From NCBI RefSeq assembly GCF_036379515.1, contig NZ_DASVGN010000031.1, positions 1 through 64,000 of the forward strand: a stretch of DNA of 64,000 nt. The letters are read 5' to 3'. The DNA comes from Castellaniella sp036379515. Its GTDB lineage: Bacteria > Pseudomonadota > Gammaproteobacteria > Burkholderiales > Burkholderiaceae_B. The position numbers and the translations under genes are program-made. The notes under the pieces are model-generated. The model was not told the DNA's origin, made no database searches, and saw only the letters and a list, made by a program, of their open reading frames with translations. Below, piece after piece: positions 33,141-41,957 of the stretch (position 1 is the stretch's first letter; every line of letters begins with the position of its first letter).

Positions 33141-34127
33141 ATGTACAAGTTGTTGGCGATTGCAGGGGGCTCTACCCTGATGTATGCCGTCTGGTCCGTC
33201 ATGATGGCCATCCTGCCGGGTTTCGAGCTGGCCGCCGTGCCCCCCGGGGATGGTGTGAGCCAGCTTACGCTGCTGCAGCAGCATGGTCGGGATGTCTACG
33301 TGAGCGAAGGCTGTGCTTACTGTCACACCCAGCAGGTCCGACCTTTGCCGGTGGACCAGATTTTTGGGCGCCCGTCGGCTCCTGGGGATTTTGCCTACCA
33401 GACACCTGAGCTGTTGGGGTCGGAGCGTACGGGGCCCGATCTGACCAATGTCGGTGCGCGCCAGGCCAGTGATGTCTGGCAATACATCCACCTCTATGAC
33501 CCGCGTGCCGTGGTGCCACAGTCGGTCATGCCGTCGTTCCGTGCCCTCTTCAAGGTGGTGGACCAGGTGCCGGCCGGTGAACAGGCAGTGCCGGTGCCCA
33601 AGGCCTATGCGCCAGCCCATGGCGTGGTCATTCCGACGGCCAAGGCCAAGGCACTCGTCGCCTATCTGTTGTCGCTCAAGCAGCCGCCACTCCCCAAGGG
33701 GCAGTCCACCGGCATGGCGGCTCCGGCTCCTGCCGCACCGCCTGCCCCCAAGGGCAGCACGCCGGCTGCGGCCACGGTAGCCAGCTTTGATGCCGCCAAC
33801 GGTTCGAAACTCTTCGCCTCCACGTGCGCGGCCTGTCACGGGGCGCAGGGGGCAGGGGTTCCGGGCGTGTTTCCGCCGCTGGCGGGAAATCCGGTCGTCA
33901 ACGACAAAGATCCCAGTGAGCACGTGCGCGTCGTGCTGCACGGCCTGCATGGTCGTGCGATCAATGGCACGACCTATGCGGCCCAGATGCCTTCTTTTGC
34001 GGCGCAGCTCAGCGATGCCCAGATTGCCGACATCATTGATCATGAGCGAACGTCATGGGGCAATCACGCGCCTACGGTGACAGCGAAGCAAGTGGCGGCG
34101 ATTCGCGCCAAAGGAGAACAACCATGA
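33141..34127 (+). CDS. CcoO-like membrane cytochrome c fused to a second cytochrome c domain
   Basis: A 328-residue membrane-anchored diheme cytochrome. After an N-terminal anchor (residues 3-25) comes a CcoO-type domain with CAYCH at 58-62 in the diagnostic EGCAYCHTQQVRPL and a likely Met ligand at 130 (VMPSF). A proline/alanine-rich linker (about 185-212) leads to a class I-type cytochrome domain with CAACH at 229-233 and a QMPSF ligand near 280. It therefore combines CcoO with a CcoP-like electron-entry domain. It begins 3 nt after the subunit I stop. No separate ccoP, ccoG, ccoI or ccoS is in the window. Confidence 0.87.
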   Translation: MYKLLAIAGGSTLMYAVWSVMMAILPGFELAAVPPGDGVSQLTLLQQHGRDVYVSEGCAYCHTQQVRPLPVDQIFGRPSAPGDFAYQTPELLGSERTGPDLTNVGARQASDVWQYIHLYDPRAVVPQSVMPSFRALFKVVDQVPAGEQAVPVPKAYAPAHGVVIPTAKAKALVAYLLSLKQPPLPKGQSTGMAAPAPAAPPAPKGSTPAAATVASFDAANGSKLFASTCAACHGAQGAGVPGVFPPLAGNPVVNDKDPSEHVRVVLHGLHGRAINGTTYAAQMPSFAAQLSDAQIADIIDHERTSWGNHAPTVTAKQVAAIRAKGEQP

Positions 34128-34291
34128 TGATGGAAGTCTGGGCAGCCCACTGGGTGGGTAATTTGCTGCTGTTGGGCGTGTTCGGGGTGGGCACGGTGGC
34201 GTGTTTCATCGTTGCGATCCGCATGTTGATACACCCCGGTGAACGGGCGCATGATCATCCCAAGTATTTGATTCTGCATGACGATCGGTAA
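34124..34291 (+). CDS. Small single-helix membrane protein of the oxidase cluster (CcoQ-like position)
   Basis: A 55-residue protein with one hydrophobic segment (NLLLLGVFGVGTVACFIVAIRML) and a short charged, His-containing C-terminus (HPGERAHDHPKYLILHDDR). The first ATG (34124) lies 7 nt after AAAGGAG and overlaps the stop of the cytochrome gene; two more Met codons follow directly. By size and place it resembles CcoQ-type accessory subunits, but there is no clear sequence match, so the role is inferred. Confidence 0.65.
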   Translation: MMMEVWAAHWVGNLLLLGVFGVGTVACFIVAIRMLIHPGERAHDHPKYLILHDDR

Positions 34292-34304
34292 AGGAGCCCT
34301 ATTC

Positions 34305-34754
34305 ATGGAAAACGAACCCCGCATCCGTATTTTTCTGGATGATGAGCCCGAGCCGATTGCAGAGTACGCACCTCCTGTGGCCGTCAATCTGGATACGCAC
34401 GCATTGCCCGATGGCAAGCATCGCTTGCTGATCGAGGCCCGCAGCCACAACGGACGCGTGGGTGTGCGCGAAGTTCCTTTTCAGGTTCGCAATGGCCCCG
34501 GGATCACCCTCACCGGAATTCGTCCCGACGCCATCGTGCACGGCAACCTGAGTTTCACGGTCAATGCTTTTGGCGCTGAAGAGCCCTTTGAGCCGCGCCG
34601 TGCAGAGTCCCCGTCGCCCATCCCGGTCTGGCTCTGGGTGCTGTCGTTGGTCATCGTGGCCTGGTCGACCTGGTATGTGGCAGTCAATTGGGAGCCGCCC
34701 GCTCCCTATGCTCAGACGCCCACTTACGTGCAGGGTCGGATGTGGCAGCATTGA
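34305..34754 (+). CDS. Membrane protein with an Ig-like N-terminal region, oxidase cluster, function unknown
   Basis: A 149-residue protein starting at ATG 34305, 8 nt after AAAGGAG. The N-terminal 95 residues read as short beta strands with a DGKHRLLIEARSHNGRVG stretch, a pattern common in Ig-like/beta-sandwich domains, and a second repeat-like GPGITLTGIRPD segment. A single transmembrane helix (IPVWLWVLSLVIVAWSTWYV) lies near 108-127, with a short Pro/Tyr-rich tail. No signal peptide is seen, so the beta domain may be cytoplasmic. It follows the small subunit by 13 nt and is probably part of the same complex or its assembly. Confidence 0.65.
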   Translation: MENEPRIRIFLDDEPEPIAEYAPPVAVNLDTHALPDGKHRLLIEARSHNGRVGVREVPFQVRNGPGITLTGIRPDAIVHGNLSFTVNAFGAEEPFEPRRAESPSPIPVWLWVLSLVIVAWSTWYVAVNWEPPAPYAQTPTYVQGRMWQH

Positions 34755-34823
34755 CGGTGCGGCGCTGATGTGCCAGGCCCAATGCGGCGAGGGCGCGTAA
34801 GTGACGACAACCTCTGCGGGCTC

Positions 34824-36677
34824 TCAGGGCTCTTCGGCAACGCAGGCGATGACATCCAGCCCATAGGCTTCGCGCTTGCGGATTCCGACGCCGCTGATGC
34901 CACTCAGGTCATCCAACGTATGGGGTTGTTGCAGTGCGATGTCGCGTAGCGTGGCATCGTGGAAGATCACATAGGCGGGGACGCTGTGGGCTTTGGCCAC
35001 TTGGGCACGCCAGGCTCGCAGGCGCTCGAAGCGTTGCTGGGCATCTTGCGGAAGCTCAGTTGCACGCGCAGCGGCAGTGGCAGATGATCGGGAGCCTTTG
35101 CCGTGCGCCTTGTGTGCAATGGGCCGCAGCATCAGTGCGCGCTCGCCTTTGAGCACGGCGCGGCTTGCGTCCGTCAGGGCCAGTGTGCCGTAGCCTTCCA
35201 GGTCCACTGTCAGCAAGCCAAGTGCCAGCGCCTGGCGCAAGATGCTGCGCCAGCCCTCTACCGACTGTGTTGCACCGACGCCGAACACGCTGAGTGTCTG
35301 GTGTTCGTACTGTTTCACGCGGTCCGTCATCTGGCCACGCAGAATATCAATGATGTGACCGCCTCCAAAACGCTGTCCGCGCTCGCGCCACAGGCGGTAG
35401 ATGGTCGACAGCAGTTTCTGCACTGCGACGGTGCCATCCCAGGTCACAGGGGGCTCGATGCAGGTGTCGCAATGGCCACAGGGCTGGATCGTTTGGCCAA
35501 AGTAAGCCAGCAGTTGTTGTCGGCGACAGCCGACCGTCTCGCAAAGCGCCAGCATGGCGTCCAGCTGTCGCACCTGACGGCGTTGATGCAGGAGGTCACC
35601 CTCTGATGCGTCGATCATGCGGCGTTGCTGCACGACATCCTGAAGCCCGTACGCCAGCCACGCATCGGCCGGCAGCCCGTCGCGTCCTGCCCGGCCTGTT
35701 TCCTGGTAGTAGCCCTCGATGGATTTGGGCAGGTCGATATGGGCGACGAAGCGCACGTCGGGCTTGTTCACCCCCATGCCGAATGCAATCGTAGCCACCA
35801 TGACGATGCCGTCTTCGCGCAGGAACCGTGCCTGGTTTTCGGCTCTTGCCTGGGTGGAAAGGCCGGCATGGTAGGGCAGTGCGGTGATACCGTTGCGATT
35901 GAGGAATTCGGCCGTGTCTTCCACGCGTGAGCGCGAAAGCGCATAGACGATGCCACACTCGCCCGCGTGGTCCTCGTGGATGAAGGCGAGCAGCTGGCGC
36001 CGCACCTCGTGCTTTTCGACGATGCGGTAGCAAATGTTGGGCCGATCAAAGCTGGCGACGAACTGTGGAGAATCCTGCAGGCTCAGGCATGTGACGATGT
36101 CGGTGCGGGTCGCTTCCGTCGCGGTGGCGGTCAGTGCGACCCTGGGGATGTCAGGCCAGCGGTCCGTGAGGATGCTCAGTTGCTGATATTCGGGACGGAA
36201 GTCGTGCCCCCATTGTGAAACACAGTGTGCTTCGTCAATCGCGAAAAGAGCAATCCGTCCCGCAGCCAACAGTTCCAGGCAGCGCGGCGTGAGCAGGCGC
36301 TCGGGCGCGACATAGAGCAGGTCCAGGTCGCCCCGCAGGTAGGCTTGTTCGACGGTACGCGCCTGACTGGCGGTTTGTGACGAGTTCAGGAACGCGGCGC
36401 TTACCCCCAGCTCCTGCATGGCATCGACCTGGTCCTGCATCAAGGCGATGAGCGGAGAAATGATGACGCCGACCCCTTCACGTACCAGTGCGGGAATCTG
36501 GTAGCACAGCGATTTCCCGCCACCGGTGGGCATGAGCACCAGGGCGCTGCCCCCTGCAACGATGTGTTCGATGATGGACTGTTGTTCCCCCCGGAAGGTT
36601 TCGTAGCCGAAGACCTCTTGCAGGGTTTTGAGGGCACTCCGTGGAGGGCTGGAAAAAGTGTGCGGACGAGTCGACAT
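34824..36677 (-). CDS. recQ: ATP-dependent DNA helicase RecQ
   Basis: 3'-5' DNA helicase for recombination and fork repair. The 617-residue protein has MPTGGGKSLCYQ with Walker A at 51-56, IDEAHCVSQWGHDFRPEY (motif II), TATAT (motif III), the QETGRAGRDG motif VI, a zinc module ending in CGHCDTC and a C-terminal HRDC domain (about 535-610). Length and order match E. coli RecQ. It is the last gene of the minus-strand run that includes ruvC and ruvA, 7 nt after the ruvA stop. Confidence 0.96.
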   Translation of the reverse strand: MSTRPHTFSSPPRSALKTLQEVFGYETFRGEQQSIIEHIVAGGSALVLMPTGGGKSLCYQIPALVREGVGVIISPLIALMQDQVDAMQELGVSAAFLNSSQTASQARTVEQAYLRGDLDLLYVAPERLLTPRCLELLAAGRIALFAIDEAHCVSQWGHDFRPEYQQLSILTDRWPDIPRVALTATATEATRTDIVTCLSLQDSPQFVASFDRPNICYRIVEKHEVRRQLLAFIHEDHAGECGIVYALSRSRVEDTAEFLNRNGITALPYHAGLSTQARAENQARFLREDGIVMVATIAFGMGVNKPDVRFVAHIDLPKSIEGYYQETGRAGRDGLPADAWLAYGLQDVVQQRRMIDASEGDLLHQRRQVRQLDAMLALCETVGCRRQQLLAYFGQTIQPCGHCDTCIEPPVTWDGTVAVQKLLSTIYRLWRERGQRFGGGHIIDILRGQMTDRVKQYEHQTLSVFGVGATQSVEGWRSILRQALALGLLTVDLEGYGTLALTDASRAVLKGERALMLRPIAHKAHGKGSRSSATAAARATELPQDAQQRFERLRAWRAQVAKAHSVPAYVIFHDATLRDIALQQPHTLDDLSGISGVGIRKREAYGLDVIACVAEEP

Positions 36678-36684
36678 CAGGCGG

Positions 36685-37266
36685 TCAGAGGCGAGACAGT
36701 GCCTTCAGTGCATGCCGGATGCTTTCTGACACGCTCAGACCAGCAGGGATGCCGGCGGCTGCTTTGCGGGCTTCAGGGGCAGAATAGCCCAGCGCCTGGA
36801 GTGCATGCAGGACGTCTTCCGTTCCGCTGGGGGCCTGGCCGTCGGTATGGAGGGTGGGCGCAGCAGAGTCGAGTTTGCCGCGCAGTTCCAGCAGGAGCCG
36901 TTCGGCCGTCTTTTTGCCGATTCCCGGCACTTTGACCAGCCTGCCCGATTCCTGTTGTTCCACAGCAGCAGCGAGATCTTCCACGCTGAGCCCCGACAGC
37001 ACCGCGAGTGCAGTGCGCGCGCCAATGCCATTGACCTTGATCAGGGCGCGAAATGCGCGGCGTTCAGCAGCGGTCGCAAAGCCGTACAGGACATGAGCAT
37101 CTTCGCGGATGGCCAGGTGCGTGTGCAGGGTGACGGTCTGACCTACGGCCGGGAGCTTGTAAAGCGTGCTCATGGGTACGTCAATTTCGTAGCCCAGGCC
37201 TGCGGTTTCGATGCACAAGGTGGGCGGAGTCACTTCCCGCAGGATACCGGTGATGCGACCAATCAT
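36685..37266 (-). CDS. ruvA: Holliday junction DNA-binding protein RuvA
   Basis: Tetrameric Holliday-junction binder and RuvB partner. The 193-residue protein begins MIGRITGILRE and has two helix-hairpin-helix motifs (VNGIGARTAL and VPGIGKKTAERLLLELR) and the RuvB-binding C-terminal domain (ALQALGYSAPEARKA). Start at 37266 fits the family exactly; the frame beyond it is a ruvC shadow. It follows ruvC, but ruvB is absent from this operon. Confidence 0.96.
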   Translation of the reverse strand: MIGRITGILREVTPPTLCIETAGLGYEIDVPMSTLYKLPAVGQTVTLHTHLAIREDAHVLYGFATAAERRAFRALIKVNGIGARTALAVLSGLSVEDLAAAVEQQESGRLVKVPGIGKKTAERLLLELRGKLDSAAPTLHTDGQAPSGTEDVLHALQALGYSAPEARKAAAGIPAGLSVSESIRHALKALSRL

Positions 37267-37279
37267 GGTGGGGTTCCTC

Positions 37280-37828
37280 TCAGGAGATGATGCGCCCGGT
37301 ACGCAGGCGACGGGTGCGGTGAGATAGCGTGTCCGGGGCCAACGCCTGCAGACGGTTGGCCAGCGGGGCGCAGTGCGCATGGCAGATGGCACAGGCCAGG
37401 GCGTCGGCCGCGTCGGGAGCGGGCGTGCCGTCCAGAGACAGCAGGTGGCGCACCATAACCTGAATCTGCTCCTTGCTGGCGTGGCCCGCGCCGACCACGG
37501 CCTTCTTGATCTGCAGGGCTGTGTATTCCTGTACGCTCAGGCCAGAATCGGCCAATGCACACAGCGCGGCACCGCGCGCCTGCCCCAGCAGCAGCGTGGA
37601 AGCGGGGTTGGTGTTGAGGAAGACCTTTTCCATGGCCGCCTGATCGGGGCGGGCGTCGCGGGCCACCTCGCGCAGATTGTCGAGGATGACTTTCAAGCGT
37701 TCGGCCAGCGGCTGCGCAGAGGGCACCACGATGGTCCCGCTGGCGACGTAGCGCAGCCGCGCCCCCTGGGCTTCTATGATGCCGAAGCCCGTCCGTCTGA
37801 GTCCCGGATCGATTCCCAGGATGCGCAT
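37280..37828 (-). CDS. ruvC: Holliday junction resolvase RuvC
   Basis: Endonuclease that resolves Holliday junctions. The 182-residue protein opens MRILGIDPGLRRTGFG with the first catalytic Asp at 7, and has the later acidic residues in the EKVFLNTNP, SVQEYTALQIKKAVVG and DAADALACAICH blocks. Its start overlaps the purH stop (TGATG), so translation is coupled to purH. Confidence 0.96.
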   Translation of the reverse strand: MRILGIDPGLRRTGFGIIEAQGARLRYVASGTIVVPSAQPLAERLKVILDNLREVARDARPDQAAMEKVFLNTNPASTLLLGQARGAALCALADSGLSVQEYTALQIKKAVVGAGHASKEQIQVMVRHLLSLDGTPAPDAADALACAICHAHCAPLANRLQALAPDTLSHRTRRLRTGRIIS

Positions 37829-39420
37829 CAGTGGCGGAAATGCCGCGTGCCAGTGAAGACCATGGCAATGCCTCGCTCGTCGGCCGCGGCAATGACCTCG
37901 TCGTCGCGGATGCTGCCGCCCGGTTGGATGACGCAGATGGCACCCGCCTCGGCCACGACGTCCAGGCCGTCGCGGAACGGGAAGAAAGCGTCGGAGGCCA
38001 CGGCAGAGCCCTGCAGGCTCAGGCCGGCTTTTTCAGCCTTGATGGAGGCGATGCGGGCCGAGTCGATGCGACTCATCTGCCCGGCTCCCACCCCCAGCGT
38101 CATGTGCTGGCCGCAGAAGACAATGGCGTTGGACTTCACGAAGCGGGCGACGTTCCATGCAAAGGCCAGATCGTGCATCTGTTGTGACGTAGGTGCCACG
38201 CGGGTGACCACCTTGAATTCGGATTCGTGGGCCACGCGGACATCGGGATGCTGCATCAGCCAGCCACCGCCCACGCGCTTGACGTCGAAGGGGTTGTGTT
38301 CCGGGCCTGTCTTGACTTCCAGTACCCGGACGTTCTTTTTGGCAGAGAGCACCGCGCGTGCGGCGTCGCTGTAAGCGGGGGCGATCAACACTTCCAGAAA
38401 TTGGTGGCTGACGGCCTGTGCGGTGGCCTCATCCACGGGAGTGTTGAAGGCGATGATGCCGCCAAAGGCCGAGGTCGGGTCGGTCTTGAACGCCTGCTGA
38501 TAGGCTTGCAGGGGGGTATCGGCGAGTGCCACGCCGCAGGGGTTGGCGTGCTTCACGATGACGCAAGCCGAAGTGCTGAAACTGCGCACGCATTCCCAGG
38601 CGGCATCGGCGTCGGCGATGTTGTTGTACGAGAGCTCCTTGCCCTGAGACTGGTGGTAGCCCGCCAGCAGGCCCGCGCCCACGTGCAGGTCGTGGTAGAA
38701 CGCCGCGTCCTGGTGCGGGTTCTCGCCGTAGCGCAGCGCTTGTTCGCGCTGCATTTGCACAGTCAGCACGCGCGGCCAGGTTTCGCGCTCGGGCACAGCC
38801 TCGGGCGCGGGCTCCCGAGTGGCCAGGCTGGTCATGTAGGCAGCGATCGCGCCATCGTATGCTGCCGTGTGGGCGAAGACCTTGGCCGCGAGCTCCAGCC
38901 GCAACCCATACGAAGGTTGGTGGGTGGGGCCATCCATGTCGGCCAGCACGCGGGCGTAGTCGGCAGGGTCGATCACGACCGTCACGCCCCCCGCCGCCGA
39001 CCCGTGGTTCTTGGCCGCCGAGCGCAGCATCGTGGGACCACCGATGTCGATGTTTTCGATGGCGTCCGCCAGAATGCAGTCTGGGCGGGCAATGGTCTGC
39101 TGAAAGGGGTATAGATTCACGACCAGCAGGTCGATGAGTGGAATGTCATGCTCTTGCAGCGTCTTGAGGTGAGCAGGATCGTCCCGTCGGGCCAGCAGCC
39201 CGCCATGGATGCGGGGGTGCAGGGTCTTGACCCGGCCATCCAGAATTTCAGGGGAACCCGTGTAATCGGCCACCTCGGTGACGGTGAGGCCGGCTTCATG
39301 CAACAGGCGTGCCGTGCCGCCAGTGGACAGCAGCGAAACTCCACGTTGGGCAAGTTCACGGGCGAATTCGACGATGCCCGACTTGTCGGACACGGAAATG
39401 AGAGCGGTCTGGATGGTCAT
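37828..39420 (-). CDS. purH: Bifunctional AICAR transformylase/IMP cyclohydrolase (PurH)
   Basis: Catalyses the last two steps of IMP synthesis. The 530-residue protein has the IMP cyclohydrolase domain first (STGGTARLL, DGRVKTLHPRIHGGLL) and the formyltransferase domain with RYGENPHQDAAFY, KHANPCGVA and SNAIVFCGQHMTLGVGAGQ. I chose ATG 39420; a TTG six codons earlier (39438) is less likely. It sits between fis and ruvC, as in related Burkholderiales. Confidence 0.97.
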   Translation of the reverse strand: MTIQTALISVSDKSGIVEFARELAQRGVSLLSTGGTARLLHEAGLTVTEVADYTGSPEILDGRVKTLHPRIHGGLLARRDDPAHLKTLQEHDIPLIDLLVVNLYPFQQTIARPDCILADAIENIDIGGPTMLRSAAKNHGSAAGGVTVVIDPADYARVLADMDGPTHQPSYGLRLELAAKVFAHTAAYDGAIAAYMTSLATREPAPEAVPERETWPRVLTVQMQREQALRYGENPHQDAAFYHDLHVGAGLLAGYHQSQGKELSYNNIADADAAWECVRSFSTSACVIVKHANPCGVALADTPLQAYQQAFKTDPTSAFGGIIAFNTPVDEATAQAVSHQFLEVLIAPAYSDAARAVLSAKKNVRVLEVKTGPEHNPFDVKRVGGGWLMQHPDVRVAHESEFKVVTRVAPTSQQMHDLAFAWNVARFVKSNAIVFCGQHMTLGVGAGQMSRIDSARIASIKAEKAGLSLQGSAVASDAFFPFRDGLDVVAEAGAICVIQPGGSIRDDEVIAAADERGIAMVFTGTRHFRH

Positions 39421-39504
39421 GGTGGTGATGACAGTCAAAGGAAGAAGTGAACGGGTGCGGCTTCTGGCAGAGAACGTGCAAGGAGAGTGCGTGCAATCCC
39501 TGGA

Positions 39505-39738
39505 TCAGATCTGGTGCGTCTGGAGCTTCTTGCGCAGGGTGCCCCGCGTGATGCCGAGCAAGTCTGCCGCGTGGGTCTGGTTCCCCTCGCTGCGCTCCAT
39601 GGCAACTTGCAGAACGGTGCGCTCTACACAGGAATTGACCATGGATAGCAGGTCGTGCGGAGTGGAATCGCCGAGGTCGGCGAAGTAGCGATCCAGTTGG
39701 TCGCGAACGGCTTGTTCCAGAGGAGTGGCGGTGCTCAT
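39505..39738 (-). CDS. fis: Fis-family nucleoid-associated DNA-binding protein
   Basis: A 77-residue protein with the Fis C-terminal helix-turn-helix (NQTHAADLLGITRGTLRKKL, about 53-72) and an acidic dimerisation part before it. The dusB-fis-purH order matches the usual place of fis in betaproteobacteria (dusB-fis in enterics). It starts 15 nt after the dusB stop. Confidence 0.93.
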   Translation of the reverse strand: MSTATPLEQAVRDQLDRYFADLGDSTPHDLLSMVNSCVERTVLQVAMERSEGNQTHAADLLGITRGTLRKKLQTHQI

Positions 39739-39753
39739 GTGGCGGAGTGCGAA

Positions 39754-40767
39754 TCAGTGAATGGCGGTTGAAAGAGGAAGAACAGGGGCATCGGCCGGGC
39801 GGTCGTCCAGCCATTGGCGCAGGCGCTCGGATTGCTCGGCAGTGCTGTCTATCGTCATGATGCCGGTGATCAGGGCGTCGGCGCCCGGCAGATCGGCCAG
39901 ATACCAGCTGATGTGCTTGCGCGCGCTGCGAACACCGGTGTGTTCTCCGTAGAAAGTGTAGTGGTCTTCGAGGTGCCCCAGAAGGTGCTCGCGCAGCTCT
40001 CCGTAGGTGGGCGGTGGCAGGTGCGTGCCATGTTCCAGGTAATGAGCCATTTCGCGGAAGATCCAGGGCCGCCCCTGTGCCGCGCGTCCCACCATGATGG
40101 CATCTGCGCCCGTGTAATCGAGCACCCAGCGCGCTTTCTCGGGCGTCGTGATGTCTCCATTGGCGATGAGCGGAATGTGAATGGCTTGGCGCACGGCACG
40201 AAGGGTGTCGTATTCGGCCTCCCCAGTATACAGGTCGCATCGGGTGCGACCGTGTAGCGTCAGTGCCGCAATGCCGCAGTCTTCGGCCAGCCGCGCGATG
40301 CGCACCGCGTTGCGACTGTCGCGATCCCATCCGGTTCTGGTTTTGAGGGTGACCGGAATCCCCAGGGGGGTGCAGGCCGCCACGACACGGCTCAGGATAC
40401 GGGCGACCAGCGGTTCGTCTCTGAGCAGCGCCGAGCCGGACGCGACATGGCATACCTTCTTGACCGGGCAGCCCATGTTGATGTCGATGATGCGCGCGCC
40501 CTTGCGGACGTTGTGGATGGCTGCCTCGGCGAGCATCTCCGGGTCTGCACCGGCGATTTGCACGGCGATCGGGTCGGGCTCCCCAGCGTGATCCAGACGA
40601 CGCGACGTTTTCACACTGTCCCATAGGGCCGGGTTGCTGGCCGCCATCTCGGAGACTGCATACGCCGCGCCCAGCGCCTTGCACAGGCGCCGATAAGGGC
40701 GGTCTGTGACACCCGCCATGGGGGCGACGCAGACGGGGTGGGGCAGGGTCCAGGTTCCGATACGCAT
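39754..40767 (-). CDS. dusB: tRNA-dihydrouridine synthase B (DusB)
   Basis: FMN enzyme that reduces a uridine of tRNA to dihydrouridine. The 337-residue protein has the N-terminal APMAGVTDRPYRRL, the INMGCPVKKVCHVASGSALLRD block with the catalytic Cys, LHGRTRCDLYTGEA and ANGDI followed by a MVGRAAQGRPWIF phosphate-binding segment. I preferred the ATG at 40767, aligning with the E. coli start MRIG; an ATG at 40776 is equally possible. It is co-oriented with the hydroxylase gene 26 nt upstream and with fis. Confidence 0.94.
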   Translation of the reverse strand: MRIGTWTLPHPVCVAPMAGVTDRPYRRLCKALGAAYAVSEMAASNPALWDSVKTSRRLDHAGEPDPIAVQIAGADPEMLAEAAIHNVRKGARIIDINMGCPVKKVCHVASGSALLRDEPLVARILSRVVAACTPLGIPVTLKTRTGWDRDSRNAVRIARLAEDCGIAALTLHGRTRCDLYTGEAEYDTLRAVRQAIHIPLIANGDITTPEKARWVLDYTGADAIMVGRAAQGRPWIFREMAHYLEHGTHLPPPTYGELREHLLGHLEDHYTFYGEHTGVRSARKHISWYLADLPGADALITGIMTIDSTAEQSERLRQWLDDRPADAPVLPLSTAIH

Positions 40768-40793
40768 GGAGGGCATTGTAGGGCGTGCGTAGC

Positions 40794-41948
40794 TCAGAGG
40801 CGCTGGCCTTGCATGAGCTGCCGGGCCAGCGGTTTTCTCAGGACGGGAAGCAGGTCGAGTGCACAGAGTGCCAGGCCGCAGGTATGACGCTGCAGCGGAT
40901 TTTCTGTGGCGAACACTCGCGGCAGAACATCGGTGAGGCTCAGGGTCACGCTTCGATCCAGGCGCCTCTGGCGGGCGTAGTGTTCCAGGGCAGGCTGTAT
41001 TGGCTCCCCTGGGTTGGTGAGCCATGGAGCAACGGCGTACGTCAGTTGAGCAGCATCACGCAGCCCCAGGTTCAGGCCTTGTCCCGCGACGGGGTGCAGA
41101 GTTTGTGCGGCATTGCCCACGGCTACGACGCCGATGCCCTGAAGGCTGGGGCCTGCATGCAGCGAAAGAGGGAAGGTGTGGCAGTCGCTGACCCGTTGCA
41201 AGGCGCCCAGCCGATTTCCGAATGCGGTTTGCAGCGCGTGGTTGAATTCGGCGGCTTGCAATGCCTTCAGGGTTTGCGCCCGCGCGGGCGAGACACACCA
41301 CACCACGTTGTACAGATCTGTAGCTGCGGGGTGAGGTAGCAGAGCGAGCGGCCCCGTCCGCGTGAAGCGCTCGAAGGCGCGACCTGGGATAGGCGTCTGG
41401 GCGCGCACGGTGGCCAGCACGGCATGCTGGTCGTAGCCTCGGGCGATCCCCTCAGGCCGGACTCCGTCCGAGAGCAGGGCAAGGGGCGCCTGCAGCAGAG
41501 AGCCGTCCGCCCGCGTCAATGACACCGGCGTGCCTGGTCTTGGGCGTGGGGGGTGTTCAAGAATGCGGGTCACGCCGCTGTCGGCGACCGCGTGGTGCAG
41601 GGTCTCGAGCAGGTCGTCGTAGGCGACCACGCTGCCCAGGCGCGGCGTGTCGAGTTCGGACTGGTCGATCAACGTGCGGCCGAGATGCCCCGCCTGAGAG
41701 ACATGGACGGTCAGGATGTCGGCTGCGTGTGCAGGCCAGGCGCCCAGGTCTTCGAGCCAGCGTCGGCTACCCTGGTTGAGCGCGAGTGCACGGGGGTCCA
41801 GCGATGTTCCTTCGGGGCGGGGGGCGAGCTGCGGCCCCATCAATACGATTCGGTCCGGTTGCGGCGCGACATGCGCCAGGCTCAGGGCCAATGCACACCC
41901 CACGGGACCTGAGCCCAGGATCGCAACGTCGTAAAGGGTGGAGGTCAT
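40794..41948 (-). CDS. FAD-dependent ubiquinone-biosynthesis-type hydroxylase (UbiH/VisC family)
   Basis: A 384-residue flavoprotein monooxygenase. It has the dinucleotide-binding ILGSGPVGCALALSLA (10-25) and the family signature VAVGNAAQTLHPVAGQGLNLGLRDA, in which the GD of most flavoproteins reads GN. Related enzymes hydroxylate the ubiquinone ring (UbiH, UbiF, UbiI); which position this one uses cannot be told. It heads the dusB-fis-purH-ruvC-ruvA-recQ run. A perfect inverted repeat lies 9 nt before the start codon. Confidence 0.85.
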   Translation of the reverse strand: MTSTLYDVAILGSGPVGCALALSLAHVAPQPDRIVLMGPQLAPRPEGTSLDPRALALNQGSRRWLEDLGAWPAHAADILTVHVSQAGHLGRTLIDQSELDTPRLGSVVAYDDLLETLHHAVADSGVTRILEHPPRPRPGTPVSLTRADGSLLQAPLALLSDGVRPEGIARGYDQHAVLATVRAQTPIPGRAFERFTRTGPLALLPHPAATDLYNVVWCVSPARAQTLKALQAAEFNHALQTAFGNRLGALQRVSDCHTFPLSLHAGPSLQGIGVVAVGNAAQTLHPVAGQGLNLGLRDAAQLTYAVAPWLTNPGEPIQPALEHYARQRRLDRSVTLSLTDVLPRVFATENPLQRHTCGLALCALDLLPVLRKPLARQLMQGQRL

Positions 41949-41957
41949 GAGAATTGC

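Noticed and set aside
33006..34043. 345-codon minus-strand frame
   Set aside because: Opposite the CcoN-like and cytochrome genes, which have CxxCH and histidine ligand motifs.
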